This document shows positions 20,425-31,510 of a stretch of 35,841 nucleotides of DNA, one piece after another. This DNA comes from Candidatus Aphodousia faecigallinarum (GTDB lineage: Bacteria; Pseudomonadota; Gammaproteobacteria; Burkholderiales; Burkholderiaceae_F). Under the pieces are notes generated by a model, which saw only the letters and a program-made list of their open reading frames with translations, was not told the origin of the DNA and searched no databases. Positions within the stretch are counted from its first letter, which is position 1. Each line of letters opens with the position of its first letter. The stretch covers positions 1-35,841 of the forward strand of contig DVMY01000082.1 in the NCBI GenBank assembly GCA_018714755.1, read 5' to 3'. The position numbers were made by a program, and so were the translations under genes.

Positions 20425-20437
20425 ATCTTCTCCTCGA

Positions 20438-21172
20438 TCAAACAAATTGATTTTGTCGGATCACTTCATTTAAAAGCCGAACGAGCGTTTGAACAGAGCG
20501 GTCCATGGAGGTCTTGATAAGCTCAAAATCGAGTTTTTCATCAACCAAGCCTGCCGCCCAATTCACGCTGAAACAAAGCAAAGCGTAACGAATCCCCAAT
20601 TCTCGGGCAAGCGCCGCTTCCGGCATTGCCGTCATGCCAACCATATCACAGCCATCCATGATCATGCGTTTGACTTCAGCGGCCGTTTCAAGTCGAGGCC
20701 CTTGTGTGCAACCGTATGTGCCTCGGTTATACACGAAAATCTTCAAAGAGTGCGCGGCATCCAACACTTTCTGTCGAAGCGATTCATCAAAAGGATGCGT
20801 AAAGTCAATATGCTGACACGGCATATTGACTTCTCCCCAGTAGGTGCTTTCACGTCCCGCTGTGTAATCAATGATCTGGTCGGCGAGCGTGAAGTGACCC
20901 GGAGCGTTTTCAGCGGCCATGCCACCCACAGAGCCCAAGGCTATGACATCGGTCACCCCCGACTGTTTTAACGCCCACATCTGAGCCTTATATGGAATTT
21001 GATGCGGCGCCAGGCGATGATCTTTTCCATGACGATGCAAAAGAGCGATCTTTTGTCCTTGGCAAAACCCCAAATCAAATGAAGCTTTACCGAAGGGCGT
21101 CTGAACCGTGACGGTTTGCGCCTCTAAAAGTTCAAATGACTCAAAGCCGCTTCCTACCACCAAACCTAACAT
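20438..21172 (-). CDS. S-methyl-5'-thioadenosine/S-methyl-5'-thioinosine phosphorylase family protein
   Basis: 244 aa, LHRHGKDHRLAPHQIPYKAQMWALKQSGV, GCTQGPRLETAAEVKRM, MVGMTAMPEAALARELGI. Confidence 0.88.
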   Translation of the reverse strand: MLGLVVGSGFESFELLEAQTVTVQTPFGKASFDLGFCQGQKIALLHRHGKDHRLAPHQIPYKAQMWALKQSGVTDVIALGSVGGMAAENAPGHFTLADQIIDYTAGRESTYWGEVNMPCQHIDFTHPFDESLRQKVLDAAHSLKIFVYNRGTYGCTQGPRLETAAEVKRMIMDGCDMVGMTAMPEAALARELGIRYALLCFSVNWAAGLVDEKLDFELIKTSMDRSVQTLVRLLNEVIRQNQFV

Positions 21173-21176
21173 GATC

Positions 21177-23264
<2,088 letters not shown>

Positions 23265-23267
23265 TCA

Positions 23268-23293
23268 AAAAAGAGCGACCGACCGGCCGCTCC
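23268..23293 (-). terminator. Rho-independent terminator after zipA-like gene
   Basis: Minus strand GAGCGGCC-GGTC-GGTCGCTC-TTTTTT (one G-U pair). Confidence 0.75.
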
Positions 23294-23307
23294 TTAAATG
23301 TGTTCAA

Positions 23308-24612
23308 CTAGTCTCTGGTGAAAAGCACACGAGCGCGGGGACTGCCGGGTTCAATGTTAGCCTTATACATGTCAGCGTAATATTTCTTAAGCTGATAATT
23401 GATAGATTGAGCCGACTCCGTATTAATGGGCCGATCCCGGGAATCTTGAAGCTGAAGATTTAACCGAGCGCACAAATCGTTGCAGACACTAAAGAGCGTG
23501 CGCAAGGGATTGGAATCTGGCTGGGCAAGCGGCGCGTCCAAAGCTATCGTGAGGTAGCGTCGATCGAAATCATCCTGCGTAAGAAAAATCGTCGCCTGAG
23601 AAATATGCTGAACGCTGCCCAAAAAGTAGCGCATCGGGTTGAGCTGCGTAAAGCCTGCCAATTGAGCGGCCTCGGCCACATCATTGGGATTAAGCGGCTC
23701 TTTGGAGGCCATGATGAAATTAAGCTGCACATCCAGTCGGGCCACATCGTTGTAGAGTTTTTGCGCGCGCTGAACAATTTCGTGCGATGCCTCGGTGTCA
23801 CTATCGGCTTCCAGAGCGATGCCAATTTGCTGAATGGTGGTCGCAAAACGGCTGGCATCCATTTCGTTGATGCAGCCCTGACGGTTGGCCAATAAGAGAA
23901 CTACAGCCAATTCGTTATAACGGCCAAGCGGATTCGGCTGATACCAACGCTTGTTGTCCACGCGGCGCAAATAAATGCGCAATGGCAAATTCAACTTTTG
24001 AAGCATGGCAACCATTTCCATCATCTTGCCGCCATCGACGGGACGAACCGACTGAACCATGCCGACCGTTTCGGTGACTTCATCGTATTGGAAACGAACC
24101 AAGCCTTCTTTTGGGATACTAGGACTAACAGGCGTTGTTTCTTGAGATTGCTGTTCTTCTTTTTTCTCTTCAACAACTTGAGGTTTTTCAGCCTCAAAAT
24201 TCAATGGCTCTTGTTTGGGAGCGACCTTTTCATGAGCAGCTTCTTTGGGTTGCTCTTTTTGTATTGCAGCTGATTGAACCACTTCCTGAGGCTTGACAAC
24301 TTCTTTTACGGGCTCTGTGGGCTTCAAGGCGACTGAATTATTAACAGGCTCTTCTTCAGAGACAGCTTCAACCTCAAAAGGCTCATCAATCAGTGATTGA
24401 TCATCTTTAAGTTGCGAGACCAAATCCCTCTGCGTCGATTCACGACGAGGCGGCTTAATCTGCGTCATCCGCTGATAGATTTCTTCCCTCGACTCTTTAC
24501 TTAGACCAACCTTGCTCTGATTGTTTTTCTTAGCTTCCATCCGGGACCAAAGAAATAATCCCACCAAAATCACGGCCGCGCCGATCACTAAGAAAAGGAC
24601 TGTCTCATTCAT
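23308..24612 (-). CDS. zipA: ZipA-like cell division protein
   Basis: N-terminal TM (MNETVLFLVIGAAVILVGLFLW), Glu/Pro/Lys/Gln-rich linker, C-terminal ZipA-type domain; near smc and ligA. Start adjusted from 24624. Confidence 0.82.
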   Translation of the reverse strand: MNETVLFLVIGAAVILVGLFLWSRMEAKKNNQSKVGLSKESREEIYQRMTQIKPPRRESTQRDLVSQLKDDQSLIDEPFEVEAVSEEEPVNNSVALKPTEPVKEVVKPQEVVQSAAIQKEQPKEAAHEKVAPKQEPLNFEAEKPQVVEEKKEEQQSQETTPVSPSIPKEGLVRFQYDEVTETVGMVQSVRPVDGGKMMEMVAMLQKLNLPLRIYLRRVDNKRWYQPNPLGRYNELAVVLLLANRQGCINEMDASRFATTIQQIGIALEADSDTEASHEIVQRAQKLYNDVARLDVQLNFIMASKEPLNPNDVAEAAQLAGFTQLNPMRYFLGSVQHISQATIFLTQDDFDRRYLTIALDAPLAQPDSNPLRTLFSVCNDLCARLNLQLQDSRDRPINTESAQSINYQLKKYYADMYKANIEPGSPRARVLFTRD

Positions 24613-24742
24613 AAAAAACCTCAAAAGCGCAACGCTCGCTCGAAAGCGCTCCTGAAAAAATTCAGGAAGCAGTCAAACACACAATTTGCTATTTTAGATC
24701 AAGCACGCGGTTGTTTTCGAGCCAAAAGAAAATATTTTTTGC

Positions 24743-25384
24743 TTAATCGATCGGACGGTGCTTCGGGAAAAATCGTCCCCAAACTTTCAAAAAGACTTTC
24801 GCAATGGGACCTGAGCATACCGCTGTAATCAAAGTGCCTTCCCGAATACCTAAAATTTCTCCGAAAGCGATTAAAGAAAGACTCACAGCGCTCACAAGCA
24901 GGAATAAATCAACTGACATTTTAAGGGTTCCGAACGATCCGCCCCAGCGATTCATGATGGCCAGCACAAAACCTTCCGGCGGCAAAATGGCCAAGCGAGC
25001 GAAGACCAATGAAGCAATTCCCAGCGCGGTCAGTACACTGCCAACGAAAGCCATCAAGAGATGCTCAATGTAAGTTTGAGGCACGACATGGGAACTAATC
25101 CACAAGGACACATCGAAGATCATCCCGAAAACAAAGCAAATCGGCAATTGGCGCAGCGCTTTTTGCCATACAGCGCGATGGTCAATGATGATTTGCAAAA
25201 TAAAGAAGAAAACGTTCGTTAAAAAGACGAAAAAACCCATTGAAAAGTCAGTCATGTGATTGAGCACAAAAGCGACCGCGCTCACCGTGCCTGTTCCAAG
25301 GCCCGCGTTGGTGACAGTGGCGATACCCAAAGACATAATTGACAAACCAAAAAAGAAAATTACAAACCGTGCAAACATTTTCAA
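24743..25384 (-). CDS. YczE/YitT-like integral membrane protein
   Basis: 213 aa, about five TM segments, GIATVTNAGLGTGTVSAVAFVL and LREGTLI-type motif (GIREGTLITAVCSGPIAKVF). Confidence 0.7.
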   Translation of the reverse strand: MKMFARFVIFFFGLSIMSLGIATVTNAGLGTGTVSAVAFVLNHMTDFSMGFFVFLTNVFFFILQIIIDHRAVWQKALRQLPICFVFGMIFDVSLWISSHVVPQTYIEHLLMAFVGSVLTALGIASLVFARLAILPPEGFVLAIMNRWGGSFGTLKMSVDLFLLVSAVSLSLIAFGEILGIREGTLITAVCSGPIAKVFLKVWGRFFPKHRPID

Positions 25385-25444
25385 CTCACAAAAAAAAAGA
25401 AAACACCACTCTCTTGCGAAATCAGCTCACAAGATAATCCATTC

Positions 25445-25475
25445 AAAAAAGGAATCACCGATCAAGACAGATCGG
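25445..25475 (-). terminator. Possible terminator after smc
   Basis: Minus strand CCGATC-TGTCTT-GATCGG then TGATTCC-TTTTTT; U-tract offset by 7 nt. Confidence 0.45.
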
Positions 25476-25486
25476 ATTTCGCCTCA

Positions 25487-28400
25487 TTAGGATTGAGGTT
25501 TTTGAGCGTATTGACTCGCTTCTGCGATATCCACACTCACCACTCGGGACACGCCGGGTTCCTTCATGGTCACACCAATCAGTTGATTGGTGTGTTCCAT
25601 CGTGACACGATGGTGGGTAATCATCATGAACTGCGTGTTATCGCTCATTGCACCGACCAATCTAGACAAGCGCTCTTGATTGGCCTCATCCAAAGGTGCG
25701 TCAATTTCATCCAGAAGGCAAAACGGCGCCGGATTGAGCGTGAAAAAGGCAAACACCAAGGCAATAGCCGTCAATGTTAATTCACCGCCGGAGAGCTGCC
25801 TGATGGAATGGTTGTGTTTGCCGGGAGGATTGGCAAACATTTCAATCCCGGCCTCCAGAGCATCTTCACTGGTCATTTCCAAACGCGCGTGACCGCCATT
25901 GAACAACTGGGTGAATTTTTTATTGAACGCCTCGTTGACACGATTAAACGTATCGGTCAACAACGCGCGAGTTTCATGATCAATTTTCTTAATAGCCGCC
26001 TCAATCGTTTCAATGGCCTTTTCCAAATCAGCCACTTCAGCATCAATGCGTTCGACCTCGGTCTGCTGAATCTTTAACTGTTCAAGCGCCGCGTGGTTAA
26101 CCGCACCCAATTGGGCCATGGCTTGCGCAAGACGCTCCACCTCCTGACGAAGCGCGTTTAATTTCGGACGTTCGGTCTCATAACGTGTTCTGAGCTCTTC
26201 TTCATCGAAATTAAATTCTTCGAGACGGCTTTTAACCGTTCCGTACTCGACTTCGTGCTGACCGCGTCTGGTCAATAAATCGCCCATGCGATTTTGTTCG
26301 CGCCGCTTGGCTTCTTCGACTTCGACCAAGGCGACCTCTTGGTTGGTGACCTGCTCTTCTATCAAAGTCAGTGACTGCTTAGCTTCATCCACTTCTAGTT
26401 GCGCCTGCTCTCTTTTTTGAAGCAGCTCTTGAAGTCCGGCTTTTTCGCTATCCTCATCGAGTTCTTCAAGCGAAGCGGTGACATGTTCAATCTTTTCGTT
26501 TAATTCCTGCTGTTCATTTTGGGCCAAAAGCTGCGCGCGCTGAGCCTCCGCTATCCGCTCGGAAAGCGATTTAAGAGTGATCTCAATCTCCCTTTGCGTG
26601 TAGGCGAAAACATTGAAATCCTGCTCGGCTCGAGCTAAATCTTCACGAGCCGCCTCCCAGGCAATACGTGCATCCTCTGATTTTTGCTGACGAGCGGCCA
26701 CCTCTTCGTCCATCAGGCTAAAACGCTCATCGGTCTCTTCAATGGAGGCTGTCGTCTCTTCAAGTTGTTCTTGAGCTTCTTGAATCCACTCGCCCAGCTC
26801 CTCGCTTCGATTTTTATACGCGTCGATAGCTGCCGTCAGTCGTGTAATTTCAAGCGCCAACTCACTTTCCTTAGCGCGAATAGTCTCAAAATGCGTATTC
26901 GTATTTTGCAGACGCTCAGAATAACGCGATACCGTCATGTGGGCTTGACCCAACTGCTGATGAAGCGCCTCAAGCTCATGGCGAAGAGCAAAACTCTCCT
27001 CTTCCAACGTGGTGATCTCTGCTCGTCTGGACAGCAAACCGGTCGAATCATCGGCCCAAAAATTAACGCTCACCTTGTCAATCATGTGACCTTGAGGCGT
27101 TACAAAGTGGCAGCCGGCCGGCAGCAAATGAGCATTGGACAGAGCTTCCTGAACACTGGAAGCAACAAAATAATGAGACAACCAACGAGTCAAAGCCGCA
27201 CGTGTCTCCTCATTTTGAGTGTTGAATTTTAACTTTTCAATCAAACCGCTCAAACCCTCAATCGGCTCGACTGTTTCCGGGGCAATGAGGGTTGAGTAGA
27301 AAGTAAGCTTTGCGGGCGGAGGTATGACTTCAAAAGCCCCGGCCATGGTTAAATTAGAGATTCCCAGTGCGTTGACCCGCTCACGAAGAACCGCTTCCAA
27401 TGCCCTCGTCCACTCTGCCTCCGGCTCCAACTTTTCAAAAAGACGGCTCAGCGACGACAAGCCCTGACGATCAAGCCACTCGGAAAGCTTGTCGCCTGTC
27501 AAAGACTTTTCTTCCAGCTCTTTAAGGGTCGTTAATTTTGCCGTGATAGCGGCAAGTCGCTGCTCTTTTTCATGAATGTCTTTTTGTGTGCCAAAAAGCG
27601 TTTCTCTGGCCTCTTCAAGCATCGCTTGAGACTCTTCTCTTTCAAGTCGAAGCGCTTCACTTTCTTCTTTGACTGCGACAAGCTCTTCTTTTAAAGACTC
27701 GTAGCGCCCCATGTCCGGAGCTTGTGTTTGGGCGGCTTCTCGCTTGAATTTTTCCAACCGCAGGGTCAACTCTTCCTTGGTTCTCGATAATCTTGCCAAC
27801 TCGAGAGACAACGCTTTGGAGTCATTTTCAATGCGCTGAGACTCGGCTTGCAACGCCTCATAAATTTTCTGCCTTTCTTGGGTAAGCTCCAAGGCGCTGT
27901 CTTTCTTTTCTTCAAGCGCAGCTTGACGCTCATTGGCTGTCTCAACCAGCTCTTCTTTTTCGCTTCGCTGCTCGGCAAGAAGATGAATTTTCTCTGCCTG
28001 AGAAGACACTTCTCTTTTTCTCGCCTCCAACATTGAGCGATAACTTTCAAGCTGGGTCTTCAGTAGCGCCCGTCTTTCAACAATCGATCGAATATTGCCC
28101 TCAACGGCTGAAATTTGTTTATCAACATCAGCCAAGGATTGCGTTTTACCGAGCACCACAATATTGGCGTCATTGAGTTTGGCTCTCAGATTCTGTAAAA
28201 GCTCGCGCAACCTGTTCAATTCCGAGTCATTTTTCCCCACCTCGGCTTGCGCCGCGGCAATTTGCGTGTTGACTCGATCAATGGCGTTTTTCGCTTCCAC
28301 CATCTGAGTAAACCACCACAAAGACTCCTTAGCCTGGCGTTGAGCGTTGAGCGTTTGATACTCTTCGGCCACCCGGGCCTCTTCTTCAAGGCGCTTCAAA

Positions 28401-29011
28401 GACTCGCGGCGCGTTACCTGCAGGTCGCTTACTCGTTGCAAATTGGCCCGCGTGCTCGCCAATTTCGATTCGGCCTCCTTGCGGCGCTTTTTGTACTTTG
28501 AGACACCGGCGGCCTCCTCCAAATACTCTCGACGCTTCTCGGGAGAGTCTTTGGCGAATTCGGTAACCATACCCTGACTGATGATGGCGTAAGAGTTTGC
28601 TCCGAGACCGGTGCCCATGAAAAGATCCCGAACGTCGGTCGCGCGCACTTGTTGATTGTTGATTAAGTAAGAGCTGGTGTTATCACGAGTCAGAATGCGT
28701 TTAACAGAGATATCCGCATAGGAGCCCCACGGTCCCTGAAGCGTGGCGTCGCTGTTGTCAAAAACAAGCTCCACCATGGCGCGGCCGGCTTGTTTGCGAT
28801 TATCCGATCCTGCAAAAATGAGCTCACTCATGCTTTTGCAGCGCAAATCGCTCGCCTTTCCCTCTCCCAACGCCCAGCGCACGGCTTCAATCACATTGGA
28901 TTTGCCGCAGCCGTTAGGCCCCACAATCCCAACAATGGAAGAGGGCACTTCAATGACGGTAAGATCAGCGAAAGACTTGAAACCGCTGATGCGAATTTGG
29001 CGCAAACGCAC
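25487..29011 (-). CDS. smc: Chromosome segregation ATPase SMC
   Basis: Walker A GPNGCGKSNVIEAVRWALGE, long coiled coils with hinge, C-terminal LSGGELTLTAIALVFAFF and FCLLDEIDAPLDEAN. GTG start at 29011 (VRLRQIRISGFKSF) is more likely than 29053. Confidence 0.96.
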   Translation of the reverse strand: MRLRQIRISGFKSFADLTVIEVPSSIVGIVGPNGCGKSNVIEAVRWALGEGKASDLRCKSMSELIFAGSDNRKQAGRAMVELVFDNSDATLQGPWGSYADISVKRILTRDNTSSYLINNQQVRATDVRDLFMGTGLGANSYAIISQGMVTEFAKDSPEKRREYLEEAAGVSKYKKRRKEAESKLASTRANLQRVSDLQVTRRESLKRLEEEARVAEEYQTLNAQRQAKESLWWFTQMVEAKNAIDRVNTQIAAAQAEVGKNDSELNRLRELLQNLRAKLNDANIVVLGKTQSLADVDKQISAVEGNIRSIVERRALLKTQLESYRSMLEARKREVSSQAEKIHLLAEQRSEKEELVETANERQAALEEKKDSALELTQERQKIYEALQAESQRIENDSKALSLELARLSRTKEELTLRLEKFKREAAQTQAPDMGRYESLKEELVAVKEESEALRLEREESQAMLEEARETLFGTQKDIHEKEQRLAAITAKLTTLKELEEKSLTGDKLSEWLDRQGLSSLSRLFEKLEPEAEWTRALEAVLRERVNALGISNLTMAGAFEVIPPPAKLTFYSTLIAPETVEPIEGLSGLIEKLKFNTQNEETRAALTRWLSHYFVASSVQEALSNAHLLPAGCHFVTPQGHMIDKVSVNFWADDSTGLLSRRAEITTLEEESFALRHELEALHQQLGQAHMTVSRYSERLQNTNTHFETIRAKESELALEITRLTAAIDAYKNRSEELGEWIQEAQEQLEETTASIEETDERFSLMDEEVAARQQKSEDARIAWEAAREDLARAEQDFNVFAYTQREIEITLKSLSERIAEAQRAQLLAQNEQQELNEKIEHVTASLEELDEDSEKAGLQELLQKREQAQLEVDEAKQSLTLIEEQVTNQEVALVEVEEAKRREQNRMGDLLTRRGQHEVEYGTVKSRLEEFNFDEEELRTRYETERPKLNALRQEVERLAQAMAQLGAVNHAALEQLKIQQTEVERIDAEVADLEKAIETIEAAIKKIDHETRALLTDTFNRVNEAFNKKFTQLFNGGHARLEMTSEDALEAGIEMFANPPGKHNHSIRQLSGGELTLTAIALVFAFFTLNPAPFCLLDEIDAPLDEANQERLSRLVGAMSDNTQFMMITHHRVTMEHTNQLIGVTMKEPGVSRVVSVDIAEASQYAQKPQS

Positions 29012-29052
29012 GAATAGTTCCCAATAAAAAAGAATTTTTGATTTTAAAAACA

Positions 29053-29098
29053 AAAAGGGCGTCCTGTCCAGACGCCTAAGGGAGCTGACGCTCCCTTC
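29053..29098 (-). terminator. Tandem-hairpin terminator after the TRIC-family gene
   Basis: Minus strand AAGGGAGC-GTCA-GCTCCCTT followed by GGCGTC-tggacag-GACGCC-C-TTTTT. Confidence 0.75.
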
Positions 29099-29113
29099 AA
29101 AAATCCGAAGCTT

Positions 29114-29815
29114 CTACTGACGGCGATCTCGATCGGTCTCAGGCGACGGATCTTCGTGGATGAAATCGTCGTGGTAGGCGATCCGCCAGGAGCGGTAGTA
29201 GCACCACATGCGGAAGAAGCAAATAAAGAGCGAGCCCAACCAGATGCTCAGCGTATTGTCAAAACCCAACTCAATCATGGCAATGTAGAGCCAGCAACCC
29301 GCGAAAGCCACCGAACCGTATGGCTGATGATCGTAGATGAGCGAGGGTTTAATGTTAAGGAAGGTGTCGCGGCACAAACCTCCGAACACGCCGGTTGCCA
29401 CACCGCAAAGAACGGCCGGCAAATAAGGAACCCCTAAATTGACGCCGTGGCTGGTGCCCACCGCGGAGAAAAAGCCCAAACCGATCGCGTCGCTCCAAAC
29501 AAAGACATCGTAGGAAAGATGTTTTTTATAGAAGCGGAAAATCATTGGAGTGAAGATGGTGATCAAAAGCACCAACCAAACCAATTCCTGATTGGCGATC
29601 CAATACATCGGGCGTCTATCAATTAAAAGGTCACGCACGATACCGCCGCCGAAAGCGGTCGAGAAAGCTAAAACAAAAACGCCGACCGGATCACACTTCA
29701 TGCGTATGCCAATTAATACCCCCGCGAAAGCGAAGGCGACGATACCGATCACGTCGGTCAAATATAAGAGATCGACTTTGTTGTAGAACGCTTCCAGTGT
29801 AGCTGCGATATCCAT
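29114..29815 (-). CDS. TRIC-type (UPF0126) cation channel family membrane protein
   Basis: 233 aa, two-fold repeat with AFAGVLIGIRMKCDPVGVFVLAFSTAFGGGIVRDLLIDRRP and ATGVFGGLCRDTF. Confidence 0.87.
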   Translation of the reverse strand: MDIAATLEAFYNKVDLLYLTDVIGIVAFAFAGVLIGIRMKCDPVGVFVLAFSTAFGGGIVRDLLIDRRPMYWIANQELVWLVLLITIFTPMIFRFYKKHLSYDVFVWSDAIGLGFFSAVGTSHGVNLGVPYLPAVLCGVATGVFGGLCRDTFLNIKPSLIYDHQPYGSVAFAGCWLYIAMIELGFDNTLSIWLGSLFICFFRMWCYYRSWRIAYHDDFIHEDPSPETDRDRRQ

Positions 29816-29890
29816 ATCTATAGATCTAATTCGTTGAGCTTATTGAAAAATTTTGCTCATTTTAAGCAATTTTGCTTAATCGTTCAATTG

Positions 29891-30113
29891 AGACAAAACC
29901 ATTGTCTTAACAAAAATCCGAACTTCTGATTTTCCTCTAATTATCAGAATCTTTAATGCTAGGGTTAACACTAGTATCTTGTTAATTCTTCAATTAAATT
30001 CTGTTTATTTTGCAATTCTAAAAAATCATTGAATCCTGCATTTAACTGTAAATTCATTGAGAGATATTCAATTTTCCCTTATTAATATGATTTTTTATCA
30101 ACTAAAGATTGAT
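29891..30113. promoter_or_regulatory. Cluster of dyad symmetries upstream of dcuC
   Basis: agacaa-N5-ttgtct (29891-29907), ttaaca-N9-tgttaa (29965-29985) and atcaa-N7-ttgat (30097-30113) in a strongly AT-rich divergent intergenic region. Confidence 0.4.
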
Positions 30114-30211
30114 TTTATTGCCTTTTAAACATTTTAAAAATCTCTAATAATGCTGCTTCGAAGGACTAAAAGCGGTCCGTCTCTCAAATTGTTCTTCGAG
30201 GAGATTACTAA

Positions 30212-31483
30212 ATGACTTTTCAAATTTGGTGCGCGCTGGCGGTGATCGCTGTCACGATCTACGCACTGGTCAAACGCATTGAAACCAGAATGGTTTTATT
30301 TGTGGCCGGTCTGGTGATGTGCCTGATCGCGGGTTCCCCTGTCGCGCCTTTTAAAGCCTTCATCAAAGGCATGACCAATCCGACCTTGGTGCCTGCGATT
30401 TGTTCGGCGATGGGTTTTGCCGCGGTTGTCACCGCTTCAAAGTGCGACCTGCATTTGGTGAAAGCTTTGGCCGCCCCCCTTCGTAGCTTGGGGGCATTGC
30501 TTATCCCGGTTTGCACCATCATCACATTCTTGATCAACATCGCCATTATGTCGGCGGCCGGCACCGCCGCCACGGTGGGTGCCACATTCATTCCGCTTTT
30601 AATCCGCGCCGGCATCCGTCCGGCAGGCGCCGCGGCGGCTGTAGCAGGCGGCACCATGTGTGGCCTGATGCTCAATCCCGGCTGCGCGCATGACATCTAC
30701 ATTGCGCAAATGGCCAAAATGGAATTGATGGATTTTATAGGCTGGGGCGCCCCATTCATCGTGGCTCTATTTTTAGTTTCCGCCGTGGGATTGTCCGCGG
30801 TCAGCATTTTCAAGTACCACGATCACAAAATGAGCGCTGAAGAGAAAGCCGATTTTGACGTTGATGAAACGACAGACTTTAAAATCAATCCGCTCAAAGC
30901 CATCGCTCCGATTATTCCGATGGGCATTTTGATTGTGAGCGCCGTCTGGTTTCCCAAGGCCGGTGTTGACGTTGTGATGTCCATGATTATCGGTGTTATC
31001 TTCATTTGTCTGATCACGCTTAAGACACCCGGCGAATTCTCCAAGGCCTTCTTTAAAGGACTCGGCGGCGGCTACGCTCAAGTGATCGGTTTAATCATCG
31101 CCGCGGGCGTGTTTGTGGCAGGGCTCCAAGCCACAGGCGCCGTACCGGCTTTCATTGAATTTCTCAAGCACAGCAACGACATCGCCCGTTGGGGCGCCTC
31201 TTTAGGGCCATTCCTGATGGCTGCGGGCACCGGTTCCGGCGAAGCCGCTATTTGGGCCTTCAACCAAGCGGTCACTCCCTCCGCAGCCTCTTTCGGCATG
31301 ACAAGCGAAGGACTTGGCTTATTAGCCGCCTTGGCCGGTCAATTTGGTCGCACGGCAAGCCCCCTGGCAGGCGCCGTGATTATTGTGGCTGGCGTCGCCC
31401 ATGTCTCTCCCATCGAAGTGGCTAAGCGCACATGGGCCGGCATGCTCGCCGCGGTTGTTGTTGCCGCGTTGGTTTTGGTTTAA
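30212..31483 (+). CDS. dcuC: DcuC-family anaerobic C4-dicarboxylate transporter
   Basis: 423 aa, multispanning, AGTAATVGATFIPLLIRAG, MLNPGCAHDIYIA, GSGEAAIWAFN; SD gaggag upstream. Confidence 0.82.
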   Translation: MTFQIWCALAVIAVTIYALVKRIETRMVLFVAGLVMCLIAGSPVAPFKAFIKGMTNPTLVPAICSAMGFAAVVTASKCDLHLVKALAAPLRSLGALLIPVCTIITFLINIAIMSAAGTAATVGATFIPLLIRAGIRPAGAAAAVAGGTMCGLMLNPGCAHDIYIAQMAKMELMDFIGWGAPFIVALFLVSAVGLSAVSIFKYHDHKMSAEEKADFDVDETTDFKINPLKAIAPIIPMGILIVSAVWFPKAGVDVVMSMIIGVIFICLITLKTPGEFSKAFFKGLGGGYAQVIGLIIAAGVFVAGLQATGAVPAFIEFLKHSNDIARWGASLGPFLMAAGTGSGEAAIWAFNQAVTPSAASFGMTSEGLGLLAALAGQFGRTASPLAGAVIIVAGVAHVSPIEVAKRTWAGMLAAVVVAALVLV

Positions 31484-31510
31484 CTCTCTCAAACGAAATA
31501 AGGAAATATC

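Noticed and set aside
24120-24420. Low-complexity repeat region in zipA-like gene
   Set aside because: Encodes the Pro/Glu/Lys/Gln-rich flexible linker typical of ZipA; no exact tandem repeat.
25487-29011. Possible novel coiled-coil system (RecN/SbcC-like) in the large ORF
   Set aside because: Walker A, hinge and C-terminal signature fit ordinary bacterial SMC.
30097-30113. FNR box upstream of dcuC
   Set aside because: The dyad is ATCAA-N7-TTGAT, the inverse orientation and wrong spacing relative to TTGAT-N4-ATCAA.
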